Assembly: GCA_027622195.1 (NCBI GenBank)
Contig: JAQBZO010000001.1
Span: 1 to 64,000 of the forward strand
Length of the DNA stretch: 64,000 nt
Origin: Planctomycetota bacterium
Lineage (GTDB): Bacteria > Planctomycetota > Phycisphaerae > Phycisphaerales > SM1A02
Reading direction: 5' to 3'
This document shows positions 43,865-58,855 of the stretch, piece by piece. Under the pieces are notes generated by a model. That model had not been told where the DNA came from and made no database searches. It saw only the letters and a program-made list of their open reading frames with translations. Position 1 is the first letter of the stretch; each line of letters opens with the position of its first letter. The position numbers and the translations under genes were made by a program.

Positions 43865-45409
43865 ATGCACCCGCTCTTGAAACGGCTCGGAATCGCTTCG
43901 CATCCTCTGATTGTCCAAGCGCAGGGCGAGGGGGCTGTCGCATCAGTTTGTCCTACAACGGGACAGACCATCGCATCGGTGCGACTCCAGAGCGCGGAAG
44001 AACTGGAAACAGCAATCGTCGCCACGCAAACGGTCTTTGAATCATGGCGAATGGTTCCTGCACCCAAGCGCGGCGAAATCGTCCGCCTCATTGGGAATGC
44101 CTTTCGCGAACATAAAGACGATCTTGGCGAGCTCGTCACCCTTGAAATGGGAAAGATTCGTGCTGAAGGACTCGGTGAAATCCAAGAATGCATCGACATC
44201 TGCGACTTTGCTGTGGGACTCTCTCGTCAGATGTATGGACTCACGATGCATTCCGAGCGCCCGCTGCATCGCATGTATGAGCAGTGGCATCCACTCGGAA
44301 CGATTGGCATCATTACGGCATTCAATTTTCCAGCAGCAGTCTGGGCGTGGAATGCGATGCTCGCGGCAGTGTGCGGCGATACATGCCTTTGGAAGCCTTC
44401 GATGATCACGCCTCTCACGGCGATCGCCTGCAATGATCTCGCTCGCAAGGTGATGGCATCCCAACAGATCTTCCGTCCAACGAATGGAGATCCTCAAGAT
44501 GTCTTCCGACTCATTCTCGGCACCGACGCAGTGGTTGGAGAATCCATCCTCGCCGATCGGCGCATTCCTCTGATCTCGGCAACGGGATCGTGCCGCATGG
44601 GACGTCGAGTCGCCGAAGTCGTGGGTAAGCGCCTCGGTCGCACTTTGCTCGAACTCGGTGGGAATAACGCCATCATCGTTCTTGCCGATGCAGACCTCGC
44701 ACTCGTGACACGCGGCGTTCTCTTTGGAGCCGTCGGGACCGCGGGACAACGGTGCACATCCACGCGAAGACTCATCGTTGAAGAGTCGATCGTCGAAGAT
44801 CTCACTGCCCGACTGTGCAAGGCGTGTCGATCGGTCACGATTGGTGATCCGATGGAGAGCCGCACCCTCATGGGACCACTCATCAATCAAAGATCAGTGG
44901 ATCAAATGCGAGCGGCGATCACCACTGCCATCGCGCAGGGATGCACCGTCGCCGCGGGCGGCATCGCTGAACTTGATAAATGGGCTGACAAACCAGGCTG
45001 TTTCGTCGCTCCCACCATCATGGTTGTGCCCAAGGGAGTCATCCCCGCGATTTGCTGCGAAGAGACATTCGCTCCCATTTTGTACGTGTTTCGCGTGTCG
45101 AATCTCGACGAAGCGTTGGCCATTCAGAATGGAGTCGATCAGGGACTCTCGAGTGCGATCTTCACAGACAGCATGCGCTCCGCCGAACGATTCCTCTCGC
45201 ACGCTGGAAGCGATTGCGGCATCGCGAATGTGAATATTGGCACCTCGGGCGCAGAAATCGGCGGCGCATTCGGAGGAGAGAAAGACACAGGTGGTGGCCG
45301 CGAGTCGGGCAGCGACTCGTGGAAGGTCTACATGCGTCGTCAAACATGCACGATGAATTGGTCTCGTGATCTTCCCCTCGCGCAAGGCATCAAGTTCGGC
45401 GACGACTGA
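43865..45409 (+). CDS. Aldehyde dehydrogenase, ALDH7 (aminoadipate-semialdehyde dehydrogenase) type
   Basis: 514 residues from the ATG at 43865; an earlier start at 43817 adds 16 residues. Active-site segments are TAFNFPAAVWAWN, ISATGSCRMG, TLLELGGNN (general-base Glu) and GTAGQRCTSTRRL (catalytic Cys). The TSTRR context and the PTNGDPQDV loop fit the ALDH7/AmaB group, which oxidises alpha-aminoadipate semialdehyde in lysine breakdown with NAD. Divergence from a ketoacid CoA-transferase subunit suggests amino-acid or keto-acid catabolism. Confidence 0.88.
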   Translation: MHPLLKRLGIASHPLIVQAQGEGAVASVCPTTGQTIASVRLQSAEELETAIVATQTVFESWRMVPAPKRGEIVRLIGNAFREHKDDLGELVTLEMGKIRAEGLGEIQECIDICDFAVGLSRQMYGLTMHSERPLHRMYEQWHPLGTIGIITAFNFPAAVWAWNAMLAAVCGDTCLWKPSMITPLTAIACNDLARKVMASQQIFRPTNGDPQDVFRLILGTDAVVGESILADRRIPLISATGSCRMGRRVAEVVGKRLGRTLLELGGNNAIIVLADADLALVTRGVLFGAVGTAGQRCTSTRRLIVEESIVEDLTARLCKACRSVTIGDPMESRTLMGPLINQRSVDQMRAAITTAIAQGCTVAAGGIAELDKWADKPGCFVAPTIMVVPKGVIPAICCEETFAPILYVFRVSNLDEALAIQNGVDQGLSSAIFTDSMRSAERFLSHAGSDCGIANVNIGTSGAEIGGAFGGEKDTGGGRESGSDSWKVYMRRQTCTMNWSRDLPLAQGIKFGDD

Positions 45410-45413
45410 ATCG

Positions 45414-46064
45414 TCAGTGTCCAGGGAATGCGTCGTTGTAATCGGCAATCGATTCGCGAATGACGCGCTCTGCATGGCGAGGGCCATACGTGCCGAGCAC
45501 CATCGCTGGTGAGGCGTGCCCCGGTCGCATCTTGTAGGTGCTGAAGAAGTGCACGAGTCGCTCGATCAGGGGAGGGGGAAGATCCTCGAGGGTTCGAGCG
45601 CCCGCCCAAATCGCATCATCCCTCATCACGGCAATGATCTTGTCGTCGGCAGTGCCTCCATCAAGCATCGTGATGCCTCCGACCACTTGGCACTGCACGA
45701 TGATTTCTTGACGATTGACAGGACGCTCGCTGAAGACGCAGATGTCGAGCGGGTCATTGTCCGCTCCAAGGTCTGATGGAACTGCGGTGGTGGCTCCGGT
45801 GGTGCCGCCCGTGCCGAAGAGTTTCGCTACACGCGGACCGCAGAGGGTGCGCGGGATAAAACCGTACAACGTTGGAGGTGTCGACGACAGCCGTTGCGGA
45901 CGGTCGATCTTGAGGTATCCAGACTGCTTATCGAGTTCGTATTTCACCACGTCGAACGGGGTGATCTCGATGAACGCATTCACGATCGAAGGAGCACTCG
46001 CCCACGTCTGGAGTCCATGCCAAGGATGGCGGCGAAATGCCTCGAAGGGTTCACTCGTCGACAT
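45414..46064 (-). CDS. ppa: Inorganic pyrophosphatase, family I
   Basis: 216 residues. The metal-binding signature GADNDPLDICVF gives the DxDPxD motif; VKYELDKQSGYLKIDR and YGFIPRTLCG complete the site, and KMRPGHAS is near the C-terminus. It hydrolyses pyrophosphate to phosphate. About 40 residues longer than the E. coli enzyme, with an insertion around residue 85. Its first base overlaps the stop of the next upstream gene (TGATG). Confidence 0.92.
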   Translation of the reverse strand: MSTSEPFEAFRRHPWHGLQTWASAPSIVNAFIEITPFDVVKYELDKQSGYLKIDRPQRLSSTPPTLYGFIPRTLCGPRVAKLFGTGGTTGATTAVPSDLGADNDPLDICVFSERPVNRQEIIVQCQVVGGITMLDGGTADDKIIAVMRDDAIWAGARTLEDLPPPLIERLVHFFSTYKMRPGHASPAMVLGTYGPRHAERVIRESIADYNDAFPGH

Positions 46065-46765
46065 TACGAACTGCCTTGGCGCATTCGATCCACCGACTCA
46101 GGGAATGGAAAATTCGCGAAGACGCCCACTTCGTCCTTGTCCCACGATGCCACCGGTGGATACACATCGCCGGTGAATCCACCCTTCCACATCGCATCGA
46201 GAACCGCTTCGAAACTAGGCTCGTCACCCTTTGAATTATGAAGCGAGTTGCTCTTGGCTCCGAGGAAAGAGACTGCAGCAACAGGAAGACGCTCGCGCCG
46301 TCCATCCAACATCCGCCCAATCGTCGTGAATCCGCGGTAAATGTCTTCAAGGGTGAAGTGATCGCGACCGTGTGGGCGCAGCAGAGCAAGAATCAACAGC
46401 CGATCAAGGTCTAACTTGATGACGTAGGGCTCACGATCTTCGCGCGCGTGCAGTACGGTCGCTTCACGAAACACCTTGGCGTAACTCGTCGCACTTGCAA
46501 GAGTCCACTGGCTTGTGGGCATGAGCCTCAGGAGTTCACCCAAAACACCGCGCTCATTGTCGACATCATTCACTCCCAAGACGAGCGTTCGATATCGTCC
46601 GTGCATGATGTCGGTGAGGAGGTGCTGTCCCCACAGCAATCGAATCGGTGCTTTGTCGATGACCTTTCGAGGATCACCGCTTGGAATGAGCTTGAGATGC
46701 GTCGCTCCCGCCGTCACTTCCATGAGCGCATCGCCGTCACCGTGATAGATGCGAAAGTTCTTCAT
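46064..46765 (-). CDS. Conserved-looking protein of unknown function
   Basis: 233 residues, no signal or membrane segment. Mixed alpha/beta, beginning MKNFRIYHGDGDALMEVTAG. It contains LILALLRPHGRDHFTLEDIY, RERLPVAAVSFLGAKSN and DEVGVFANFPFPES. I recognise no family. It is translationally coupled to ppa and 12 bp after the cyclophilin gene, suggesting a three-gene transcript. A role beside pyrophosphatase is possible but unproven. Confidence 0.6.
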   Translation of the reverse strand: MKNFRIYHGDGDALMEVTAGATHLKLIPSGDPRKVIDKAPIRLLWGQHLLTDIMHGRYRTLVLGVNDVDNERGVLGELLRLMPTSQWTLASATSYAKVFREATVLHAREDREPYVIKLDLDRLLILALLRPHGRDHFTLEDIYRGFTTIGRMLDGRRERLPVAAVSFLGAKSNSLHNSKGDEPSFEAVLDAMWKGGFTGDVYPPVASWDKDEVGVFANFPFPESVDRMRQGSS

Positions 46766-46777
46766 GGTTTTTCCCGA

Positions 46778-47467
46778 TCAATGAGCGGCCGCATCCTTGG
46801 CGGCGGCGGTCGGCGCTGCTGGAATTGGCTGAATCACTGCTGGTTTTTCGATGACCGTTGCTGATTCAACAAGGACTGCCTCTTCAGGCACATTCTTATG
46901 TCCCTTGAACGAGCGTGTTTTCACGGCGGCAATCGCGTCGATGACATCCATACCACTCACAACATGTCCGAACACGGCATAGGCGGCTCCGTCACGCGCC
47001 ATGTCGAGCGCTGCATTATCGGTGAGGTTGACGAAGAACTGGCTCGTGGCACTGTCGGCGATGTTGGTTCGCGCCATGCTGAGGGTGCCTCGACTGTTCT
47101 TGAGTCCATTGCGCCATTCATTCTTGATCGGCGCGCGAGTCTCCTTCTGAGCCATGTCGCTGGTGAATCCTCCACCTTGAATCATGAACCCTGGAATCAC
47201 GCGGTGAAAACTGGTGCCGTTGTAAAAACCGTCCTTGACGTACTGGACAAAGTTTTCCGCGCTGAGCGGCGCGTTGGTCGCATCGACCTCGACGACAAAC
47301 GACCCCTTCGTCGTCTTGAACTCAACGTACGAGACAATTGCAGCCGTTTTTGCCGCAGAACCATCCGTCGCACTCTGTTGTTTCGGAAGTGCAGAGGAGA
47401 ATGTGGCGCCAGCGAAGGCGACGGTTGAGGCGACGAGGAGTGAAACGATGATGATGAGGTTGCGCAT
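46778..47467 (-). CDS. Exported cyclophilin-type peptidyl-prolyl isomerase
   Basis: 229 residues from the ATG at 47467 (MRNLIIIVSLLVASTVAFAG, a signal peptide). The cyclophilin domain (about 45-205) has FYNGTSFHRVIPGFMIQGG with the active-site Arg, SQFFVNLTDN and YAVFGHVVSGMDVIDAI. A Pro/Ala-rich tail follows. It catalyses proline cis/trans isomerisation in the periplasm. Length is normal. First gene of the leftward ppa cluster, divergent from ccsBA across 61 bp. Confidence 0.93.
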   Translation of the reverse strand: MRNLIIIVSLLVASTVAFAGATFSSALPKQQSATDGSAAKTAAIVSYVEFKTTKGSFVVEVDATNAPLSAENFVQYVKDGFYNGTSFHRVIPGFMIQGGGFTSDMAQKETRAPIKNEWRNGLKNSRGTLSMARTNIADSATSQFFVNLTDNAALDMARDGAAYAVFGHVVSGMDVIDAIAAVKTRSFKGHKNVPEEAVLVESATVIEKPAVIQPIPAAPTAAAKDAAAH

Positions 47468-47528
47468 GAATAGTCCAGTGAGCAAGAGAACGAGGGCAGT
47501 CTAACGCTGCTTTGCCTACCATGCCGCA

Positions 47529-52999
<5,471 letters not shown>

Positions 53000-53941
53000 T
53001 TACTGTGTTACTTCTGAGTGGACGGGAGTGAGTGCGGCGACGACATCGCGCACCACCCAACTCATGTTTTCCATCGCCGTTTCAGTTCGGCTCGCAAGGT
53101 GAGGAGCCAAGTGAGCATTCGGAAGGGCAAGCAGAGGGTTCTCGACGGTGAATGGTTCTGGATCATGCACGTCCAAGAGGGCAACGGCTCCAGGATTCGC
53201 GCGCAAGAACGCCGCGAGGGCACCATCGTCGATCACCATTCCTCGACTTGTGTTGATGAGAATCGCATCGGGGCGCATCAGTGACAACAAGGGGTGCGAG
53301 ACGCAGTGGCGATTCTCCAATCGTCCATCGACGTGGATCGAGAGGATGTCTGCATCCGAGAAGAGTGTTTCAAGATCGACTGGCGTCGCGCCGTGCCGAT
53401 GGGAAGTCGGAATTTCGATGAGGTCGTGATAGATCACTTCGAATCCGATCGCTCGAGCGACTTCGGCGACTCGTTTTCCAATGCGACCGAGTCCCAAGAT
53501 GCCGAGTTTCAGTTCGTCCATCTGCCAGAGCCCGACCACATCCGACCGAATCTCATCCCACACATCGCGCTTCACCGGTCGATCGAGAAAGATGCGCGGT
53601 CGCAGCGCGTCGCAGAGCAGACAGAGGATGTACTCGACCACGGCTTGAGTGTTCGCATCGGGAGTGCTGCACACTTTGACCGAGTGCGCTTGCGCCGCAT
53701 TGAGATCGATGTTGTCGAGCCCCACTCCAGCCCGTCCCACCACGCGAAGATTGGGGAGTCGATTCAGCAGCGCATCGTCAACGACTGTGTACGTTCGGAC
53801 GACCAACCCCTGCGCGCGGTCTTGGGCGGCGGTGAACGCCAATTCCTCTGGGCGCGCATGAATCAACTCGCACCGGGCTGCGAGCCATTCGGTGGCGGGC
53901 TCAGAGAGTGACTCCGTGACGATGACCGTCGGTCTGGACAT
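53000..53941 (-). CDS. D-2-hydroxyacid dehydrogenase, phosphoglycerate-dehydrogenase-like
   Basis: 313 residues. The Rossmann motif is LGILGLGRIGKRVAE; LRVVGRAGVGLDNID carries a substrate-site region, LINTSRGMVIDDGAL the Arg segment, and HLAPHLASRTETA the catalytic His. The length fits the short form without the ACT regulatory domain of SerA. It oxidises a 2-hydroxyacid, perhaps 3-phosphoglycerate in serine synthesis. Next to enolase, which handles a related substrate, but specificity is not certain. Confidence 0.9.
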   Translation of the reverse strand: MSRPTVIVTESLSEPATEWLAARCELIHARPEELAFTAAQDRAQGLVVRTYTVVDDALLNRLPNLRVVGRAGVGLDNIDLNAAQAHSVKVCSTPDANTQAVVEYILCLLCDALRPRIFLDRPVKRDVWDEIRSDVVGLWQMDELKLGILGLGRIGKRVAEVARAIGFEVIYHDLIEIPTSHRHGATPVDLETLFSDADILSIHVDGRLENRHCVSHPLLSLMRPDAILINTSRGMVIDDGALAAFLRANPGAVALLDVHDPEPFTVENPLLALPNAHLAPHLASRTETAMENMSWVVRDVVAALTPVHSEVTQ

Positions 53942-54094
53942 CCTTCCAAGAGGCTACCACTTGATGGGAAAAGGCTTTCGACTTGGCGGAATTCGATTTG
54001 CAAGTCGATGATTGAAAGGTACATTTGGACAAGTAGAACGCCGCAGTTGTGGATGGCGTTGTTTGGTATGTCCCCCGAATTCAAGTCAGAAGAA

Positions 54095-55654
54095 ATGATG
54101 ATCCATCGCACCAGTCGTTCAGTTGCCTCGTTGTGCGGCGTGATCACCCTCACCGCGTTGGTGTTTGGTGCTCATTCGACCTTCGCTGACGACATCGGAT
54201 TCGTTGAATTAGTGGCACGGGTCGGGGCGGCGAACATGCCAACAGGTTCTGCGATTCGCGTGGCGCAGGTCGAGGCACCATCAGGGACTTCATACGGTCC
54301 CGATCAAGCAAACGCGCAGTTCGTCGGCAAGACATTCGTGGCGATGAGCGGAACGCCAGGCAACAGTGGACACGCCACATGGGTCGGGCAACCGTTCTAT
54401 GGATTGACGGGAAGCGTCGTCCCCGGACTCCCGTTGATTCATCTGTACGAAGCGAACTCGTTTATCCAAGCGGGTTACCTGCGAACAAACCAAGGGAGCG
54501 CGGCTCCTCCACTCGTCGCTCCCACACTCGTCAAGGTGTTCAATCACTCATGGATTGGTTCATTCGGACAGGCGGTCTACGACAACGATGCCATTCGTCG
54601 AGCGGATTTTGCGATGCATCGCGATGGCACGCTGATGTGCAACGGGGAAAACAATGGACTCGGAAGTGCCACGAGCCCGCTCTTTGCCCTGTCCTATCAC
54701 GGCATCGCCGTGGGTCGCATGGATGGACAGCACAGTGCCGGAGACACGGTTGCAACGATTGATGGACCTGCCCGCATGAAGCCAGATCTCGTCGCCCCAG
54801 GAACATTGAATAGTTACTCAGTGCCGGTCGTTTCTGCGTGCGCTGCGCTGCTCTTTGATACGGCGATGACCAATCCGACCTTGGTGGCCAACCTCGACGC
54901 GCGAAAACCCGTGGTGATCAAGGCTGCCCTGATGGCTGGAGCTGTTCGCCGCGCTGGTTGGACGAACAATCCCGCAACGACTGGAGCAATGAGAGGCTGG
55001 ACGGCAAAGCCGCTCGATCCACTCTACGGTGCTGACCTCGTCAACATCGACCGAGCCCACATGATTCTGACTGGACTCGAACAAGATGGGCAAACCACCG
55101 TTCCGGCGAGTGACACGATTCTCTCCAAGGGATGGTCATTCCTCGCCCCAACCACCGCGAATACCTACTGGCGCTTTCATGTTTCGTCGCTGATCGATGA
55201 AGCAACCATCTTGGCGACTTGGCATCGAACGGTGCCGTCCACGTTTGGCATTCCAACAGTCGCGAATTTCTCACTCTATCTCCATCGAGTCGTTGGAACG
55301 ACACTCTCGCCGCTCATGGGCGATGCTGGTCTCAGCGCTTTCGCCTCGGGCAACATTGTGAGCCAGAGCGCGGTCGACAATGTTGAGCTGCTGTCGATCA
55401 AAGGACTTGTTCCCGGCGATTATGTGATCGAACTCAAGCGTGAGACAGCGACATCGAGCACGGCGGTCGCAGTCGCGTGGATCATGCCAGCGCAAACCAT
55501 CGTCGGTGATACGAACGGCGATAATCGTGTGGACGGACAAGACCTCGCCACACTTCTTGGCGCTTGGGGCACGGCCAATCCTGCCGCCGACTTCGATTCC
55601 AACGGCAATGTGGATGGGCAGGACCTCGCGTCACTGCTGGGCAACTGGGGCTAA
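54095..55654 (+). CDS. Exported subtilase-like protein with C-terminal dockerin repeats
   Basis: About 519 residues from the ATG at 54095 or 54098, giving a signal peptide ending HSTFA. The body follows the S8 order. IRVAQVEAP sits where the catalytic Asp should be (Glu60), then NSGHATWVG (His93), FNHSWIG (oxyanion Asn, near 148) and KPDLVAPGTLNSYSVP (Ser242, replacing GTSxAxP). The last 50 residues are two dockerin-type repeats (DTNGDNRVDGQDL, DFDSNGNVDGQDL). Activity is uncertain because Asp is Glu and the GTS box is altered. It is probably displayed or retained outside the cell. Confidence 0.75.
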   Translation: MMIHRTSRSVASLCGVITLTALVFGAHSTFADDIGFVELVARVGAANMPTGSAIRVAQVEAPSGTSYGPDQANAQFVGKTFVAMSGTPGNSGHATWVGQPFYGLTGSVVPGLPLIHLYEANSFIQAGYLRTNQGSAAPPLVAPTLVKVFNHSWIGSFGQAVYDNDAIRRADFAMHRDGTLMCNGENNGLGSATSPLFALSYHGIAVGRMDGQHSAGDTVATIDGPARMKPDLVAPGTLNSYSVPVVSACAALLFDTAMTNPTLVANLDARKPVVIKAALMAGAVRRAGWTNNPATTGAMRGWTAKPLDPLYGADLVNIDRAHMILTGLEQDGQTTVPASDTILSKGWSFLAPTTANTYWRFHVSSLIDEATILATWHRTVPSTFGIPTVANFSLYLHRVVGTTLSPLMGDAGLSAFASGNIVSQSAVDNVELLSIKGLVPGDYVIELKRETATSSTAVAVAWIMPAQTIVGDTNGDNRVDGQDLATLLGAWGTANPAADFDSNGNVDGQDLASLLGNWG

Positions 55655-55701
55655 GCCTCAGCACGCCACGCCGATTCGCTTCTCGCTACGCTCTCGTCCG
55701 C

Positions 55702-57489
55702 ATGCGATCTCGGCGCGAACTCTTTCAAGTATGGGCATTGATCGCGCTTCTTGGCGTGTTTCTTGGGCTACCGATTTGGCTCACGGTGCGCGGCGCATTC
55801 GTCTCGTCGGTCGACGGCTCATTCACGTTCAGCCAAATCACGACGGTTCTGTCGGATTCCTATCTTCGAGAAGGACTGCTCACGAGTTTGCAGATTGCAG
55901 GGGGGACGACCTGCCTCGCGATCCTTCTCGCGACTCCGATGGCACTTCTCGCGGCGCGATGCCAGTTTCCAGGAAAAAAGTTTTTCTCGGCAGTTGTACT
56001 CGTCCCGATGATCCTCCCGCCATTCGTGGGCGCGATTGGATTTCGGCAACTCTTTGATCGTGGTGGATCGTTCGAGATGCTCATGCACTCGGTCGGCCTC
56101 CCCGCATTCGACCTCTTCGGTGATGGAGGATTGATTGGCATCATCATCGTCGAAGCACTCGCGCTCTATCCGATCATTTATCTCAATCTTGTCGCTGCGC
56201 TCGCGAATCTCGATCCTGCAATGGATGAAGCCGCGCGAGGCATGGGTGCAGGATCCTTTCGCCGAATCCTTCGTATCGCCTTGCCCCTTGCTCGACCTGG
56301 ACTCTTCGCTGGATCCACACTCGTTTTCGTTTGGAGTTTCACCGAACTCGGCACGCCACTCATGTTCGAGTACCGCGCTGTGACTCCAGTCCAGATATTC
56401 GATGGGCTCAAGGGACTCGAAGCGTCGCGCGAGCCGTACGCGCTGACGGTGGTGATGCTCACGGTGTCGATCATTGTCTATCTGATTGGAAAACACTTGT
56501 TCGGTCGAGCGGGAACCGCAGGCGTCGTGAAAGCAAGTGTGAGAGCGACGGACCTTCCGCTGCGTTCTTGGCGAGCCGCAGGAGCGACCACGCTCTTCAC
56601 GGTGATTACTTGCCTTGCGGTGCTGCCTCACCTTGGCGTCATCCTGACGAGCGTTGGACTGGCAGGCTCCTGGTGGCAGAGTCTCACCCCTCGATCCTTC
56701 ACAACGACCTATTTCTCTGATGCGATGTCTCATCCACTCGCATCGGGAAGCATGCGCAACAGTTTGTTCCTTGCCTCCATTGCGGTGGCGATCAACCTTG
56801 TGCTTGGAATCATCATCGCAAGGCTGCTCGTGCGAAGCCGAGTCTTCGGACGATCAATCTTGGATGGGATGTGCATGCTTCCGCTCGCCGTCCCTGGTCT
56901 CGTCATGGCGTTCGGATTTGTGGCGATGAGCCTCTCTTGGCCATTCTCGGGCTCGATGCCTCCATCCCTCAGTTGGGTGGTGGATCCAATCCTGCCCACG
57001 GCGGCGATGAATTGGCTGAGGAACGCGCCACTTCAATCGCTCGGCAACATTATGGGAGCGACTCCCAATCCGTTTCCGTTCTTGATCTGCGCCTATGCGA
57101 TTCGTCGGCTGCCCTATGTCGTGCGAAGTGCGAGCGCGGGACTCGAGCAAACTCCCGTCGCACTCGAAGAAGCAGCCTCGATGACAGGAGCGTCACGCTT
57201 CACCGTCATGCGTCGCGTGGTGACACCGCTCGTCGCTGCCAACTTGATCGCGGGGGGGATGCTCGCCTTCTCGTTCAGCATGCTCGAGGTGTCCGACAGC
57301 ATCATCCTCGCGCAGCGAGAACCTGACTATCCGATTACGAAAGCGATCTACACGTTGCATGAACGGCTCGGTGATGGAGACGCGATTGCAAGCGCGATGG
57401 GAGTTTGGGCGATGTTCCTTCTCGCCGCCACCTTGGCGGGAGCGAGCCTGCTCATGGGCAAGCGTCTCGGCGCCGTATTCCGAGGATGA
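55702..57489 (+). CDS. ABC transporter permease, two fused membrane modules (iron/thiamine type)
   Basis: 595 residues from the ATG at 55702. There are two BPD-type permease modules of about six helices each. EAA loops are DEAARGMGAGSFRRILRIA in module one and LEEAASMTGASRFTVMRRV in module two. Such double permeases serve Fe(III), thiamine, or similar uptake systems. No ATPase or binding-protein gene is adjacent, so it must use partners encoded elsewhere. nuoD begins 57 bp downstream. Confidence 0.85.
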   Translation: MRSRRELFQVWALIALLGVFLGLPIWLTVRGAFVSSVDGSFTFSQITTVLSDSYLREGLLTSLQIAGGTTCLAILLATPMALLAARCQFPGKKFFSAVVLVPMILPPFVGAIGFRQLFDRGGSFEMLMHSVGLPAFDLFGDGGLIGIIIVEALALYPIIYLNLVAALANLDPAMDEAARGMGAGSFRRILRIALPLARPGLFAGSTLVFVWSFTELGTPLMFEYRAVTPVQIFDGLKGLEASREPYALTVVMLTVSIIVYLIGKHLFGRAGTAGVVKASVRATDLPLRSWRAAGATTLFTVITCLAVLPHLGVILTSVGLAGSWWQSLTPRSFTTTYFSDAMSHPLASGSMRNSLFLASIAVAINLVLGIIIARLLVRSRVFGRSILDGMCMLPLAVPGLVMAFGFVAMSLSWPFSGSMPPSLSWVVDPILPTAAMNWLRNAPLQSLGNIMGATPNPFPFLICAYAIRRLPYVVRSASAGLEQTPVALEEAASMTGASRFTVMRRVVTPLVAANLIAGGMLAFSFSMLEVSDSIILAQREPDYPITKAIYTLHERLGDGDAIASAMGVWAMFLLAATLAGASLLMGKRLGAVFRG

Positions 57490-57546
57490 TGCGGGGGGGA
57501 GTGGAAGTGATCCAACACCGCAGCAAATCCATATACTGCGCCGCCC

Positions 57547-58836
57547 ATGCCGTTTGACCTCCAGCCCGCAGAAGCATTTGACCTCGATGTTGAGACGACC
57601 GAGTACTTGGACAATCGTGCCAAGGCTCCCGATCGTTGGTTGTTGAATTTTGGACCTCAACACCCCGCCACGCACACCACACTTCGCATTGTGCTTGAGC
57701 TCGATGGTGAGCGAGTCGTGCGTGCGGTGCCGCACATTGGGTATCTCCATTCTGGGTTTGAAAAACTCGCCGAGCACCACGACTTCAATCAGTATGTGTG
57801 CACCGTGAGTCGGATGGATTATGCCTCACCCATCTCGAATGACATTGCATGGCACGGCGCGGTGGAGCATTTGCTCGGCGTCGAGATCACTCCTCGATGC
57901 AAAGTCCTGCGCACCATCATGGCCGAAATTGGGCGGATTCAGAATCATCTGCTCTGCGTCGGTGCCGCTGCACTCGACCTCGGTGCGTTTACAGGATTCC
58001 TCTACGGATTCAACGAGCGCGAATTCATTTACGACATCGTCGAGTATGTCTCTGGGCAACGATTCCACCCCGATTGGACACGCGTGGGAGGCGCATGGCG
58101 CGATCTTCCCGATGAAGAAGTCTTCAAGAGGATGGTCAAGACCTTCATCCATGAACGGATGACCAAAGCACTCGGCGACGTGGAGAACCTTCTCAACTCG
58201 AATCGCATTTTTGTCGATCGACTTGCAGGGGTTGGATCGATTAGTCGTGAAGATGCCGCGTCGTGGTGCCTTTCTGGACCTGTCGCGCGCGCTTCCGGAG
58301 TGCGCCGCGATGTGCGGAAGGATTCTCCCTACCTGTGCTACGCCGACAACTGGGATGGTCAAGGTGCCGAGGCGGTGAAGTTCCATGTTCCCATCGCGAC
58401 GACGGGCGACAGCCTGGCTCGGTACCACGTTCGAGTCGAAGAAATCAAGCAATCCATTCACATCATTGATCAACTCATCGACCGCATTCCTGGCGGTTCG
58501 ATCGATTCCACTGCAGATGGAAAGATGCGCATTCCCAAGGAGGGCGATGTGTATGGATCGATTGAGGGATCGATCCAACTTTTCGAGTTGGTGATGCACA
58601 ACCGCGGATTTGTGACGCCAGTCGGCGAGGTGTACTCGTCGATGGAAAGTGCGAATGGAGAACTGGGCTACTTCATCGTCGGTGATGGAAGCAAGTGCCC
58701 ATTCCGCGCACGATGCCGTCCTCCGTGCTTCATTAACTTCTCAGTCTTCGCAAAACTCATTGAAGGACACCAACTCGCTGACATGGTCGCCGTCTTGGGT
58801 TCGCTCAATATCATCGCCGCGGAACTCGATCGATAA
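57547..58836 (+). CDS. nuoD: NADH-quinone oxidoreductase subunit D
   Basis: 429 residues. NFGPQHPATHTTLRIVLELDG, IGYLHSGFEKLAEH, YVCTVSRMDYASPISND, and AEIGRIQNHLL are diagnostic for NuoD (49-kDa subunit), which forms the quinone site with NuoB. The C-terminal CRPPCFINF segment is present, with an extra Cys pair. nuoE follows after 19 bp. nuoA, B and C are not upstream here. Confidence 0.96.
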   Translation: MPFDLQPAEAFDLDVETTEYLDNRAKAPDRWLLNFGPQHPATHTTLRIVLELDGERVVRAVPHIGYLHSGFEKLAEHHDFNQYVCTVSRMDYASPISNDIAWHGAVEHLLGVEITPRCKVLRTIMAEIGRIQNHLLCVGAAALDLGAFTGFLYGFNEREFIYDIVEYVSGQRFHPDWTRVGGAWRDLPDEEVFKRMVKTFIHERMTKALGDVENLLNSNRIFVDRLAGVGSISREDAASWCLSGPVARASGVRRDVRKDSPYLCYADNWDGQGAEAVKFHVPIATTGDSLARYHVRVEEIKQSIHIIDQLIDRIPGGSIDSTADGKMRIPKEGDVYGSIEGSIQLFELVMHNRGFVTPVGEVYSSMESANGELGYFIVGDGSKCPFRARCRPPCFINFSVFAKLIEGHQLADMVAVLGSLNIIAAELDR

Positions 58837-58855
58837 CCCTTCTGGAAGTTCACCC

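Noticed and set aside
55819-56733. 304-codon frame on the minus strand inside the ABC permease
   Set aside because: Charged, low-complexity product antisense to clear transmembrane helices.
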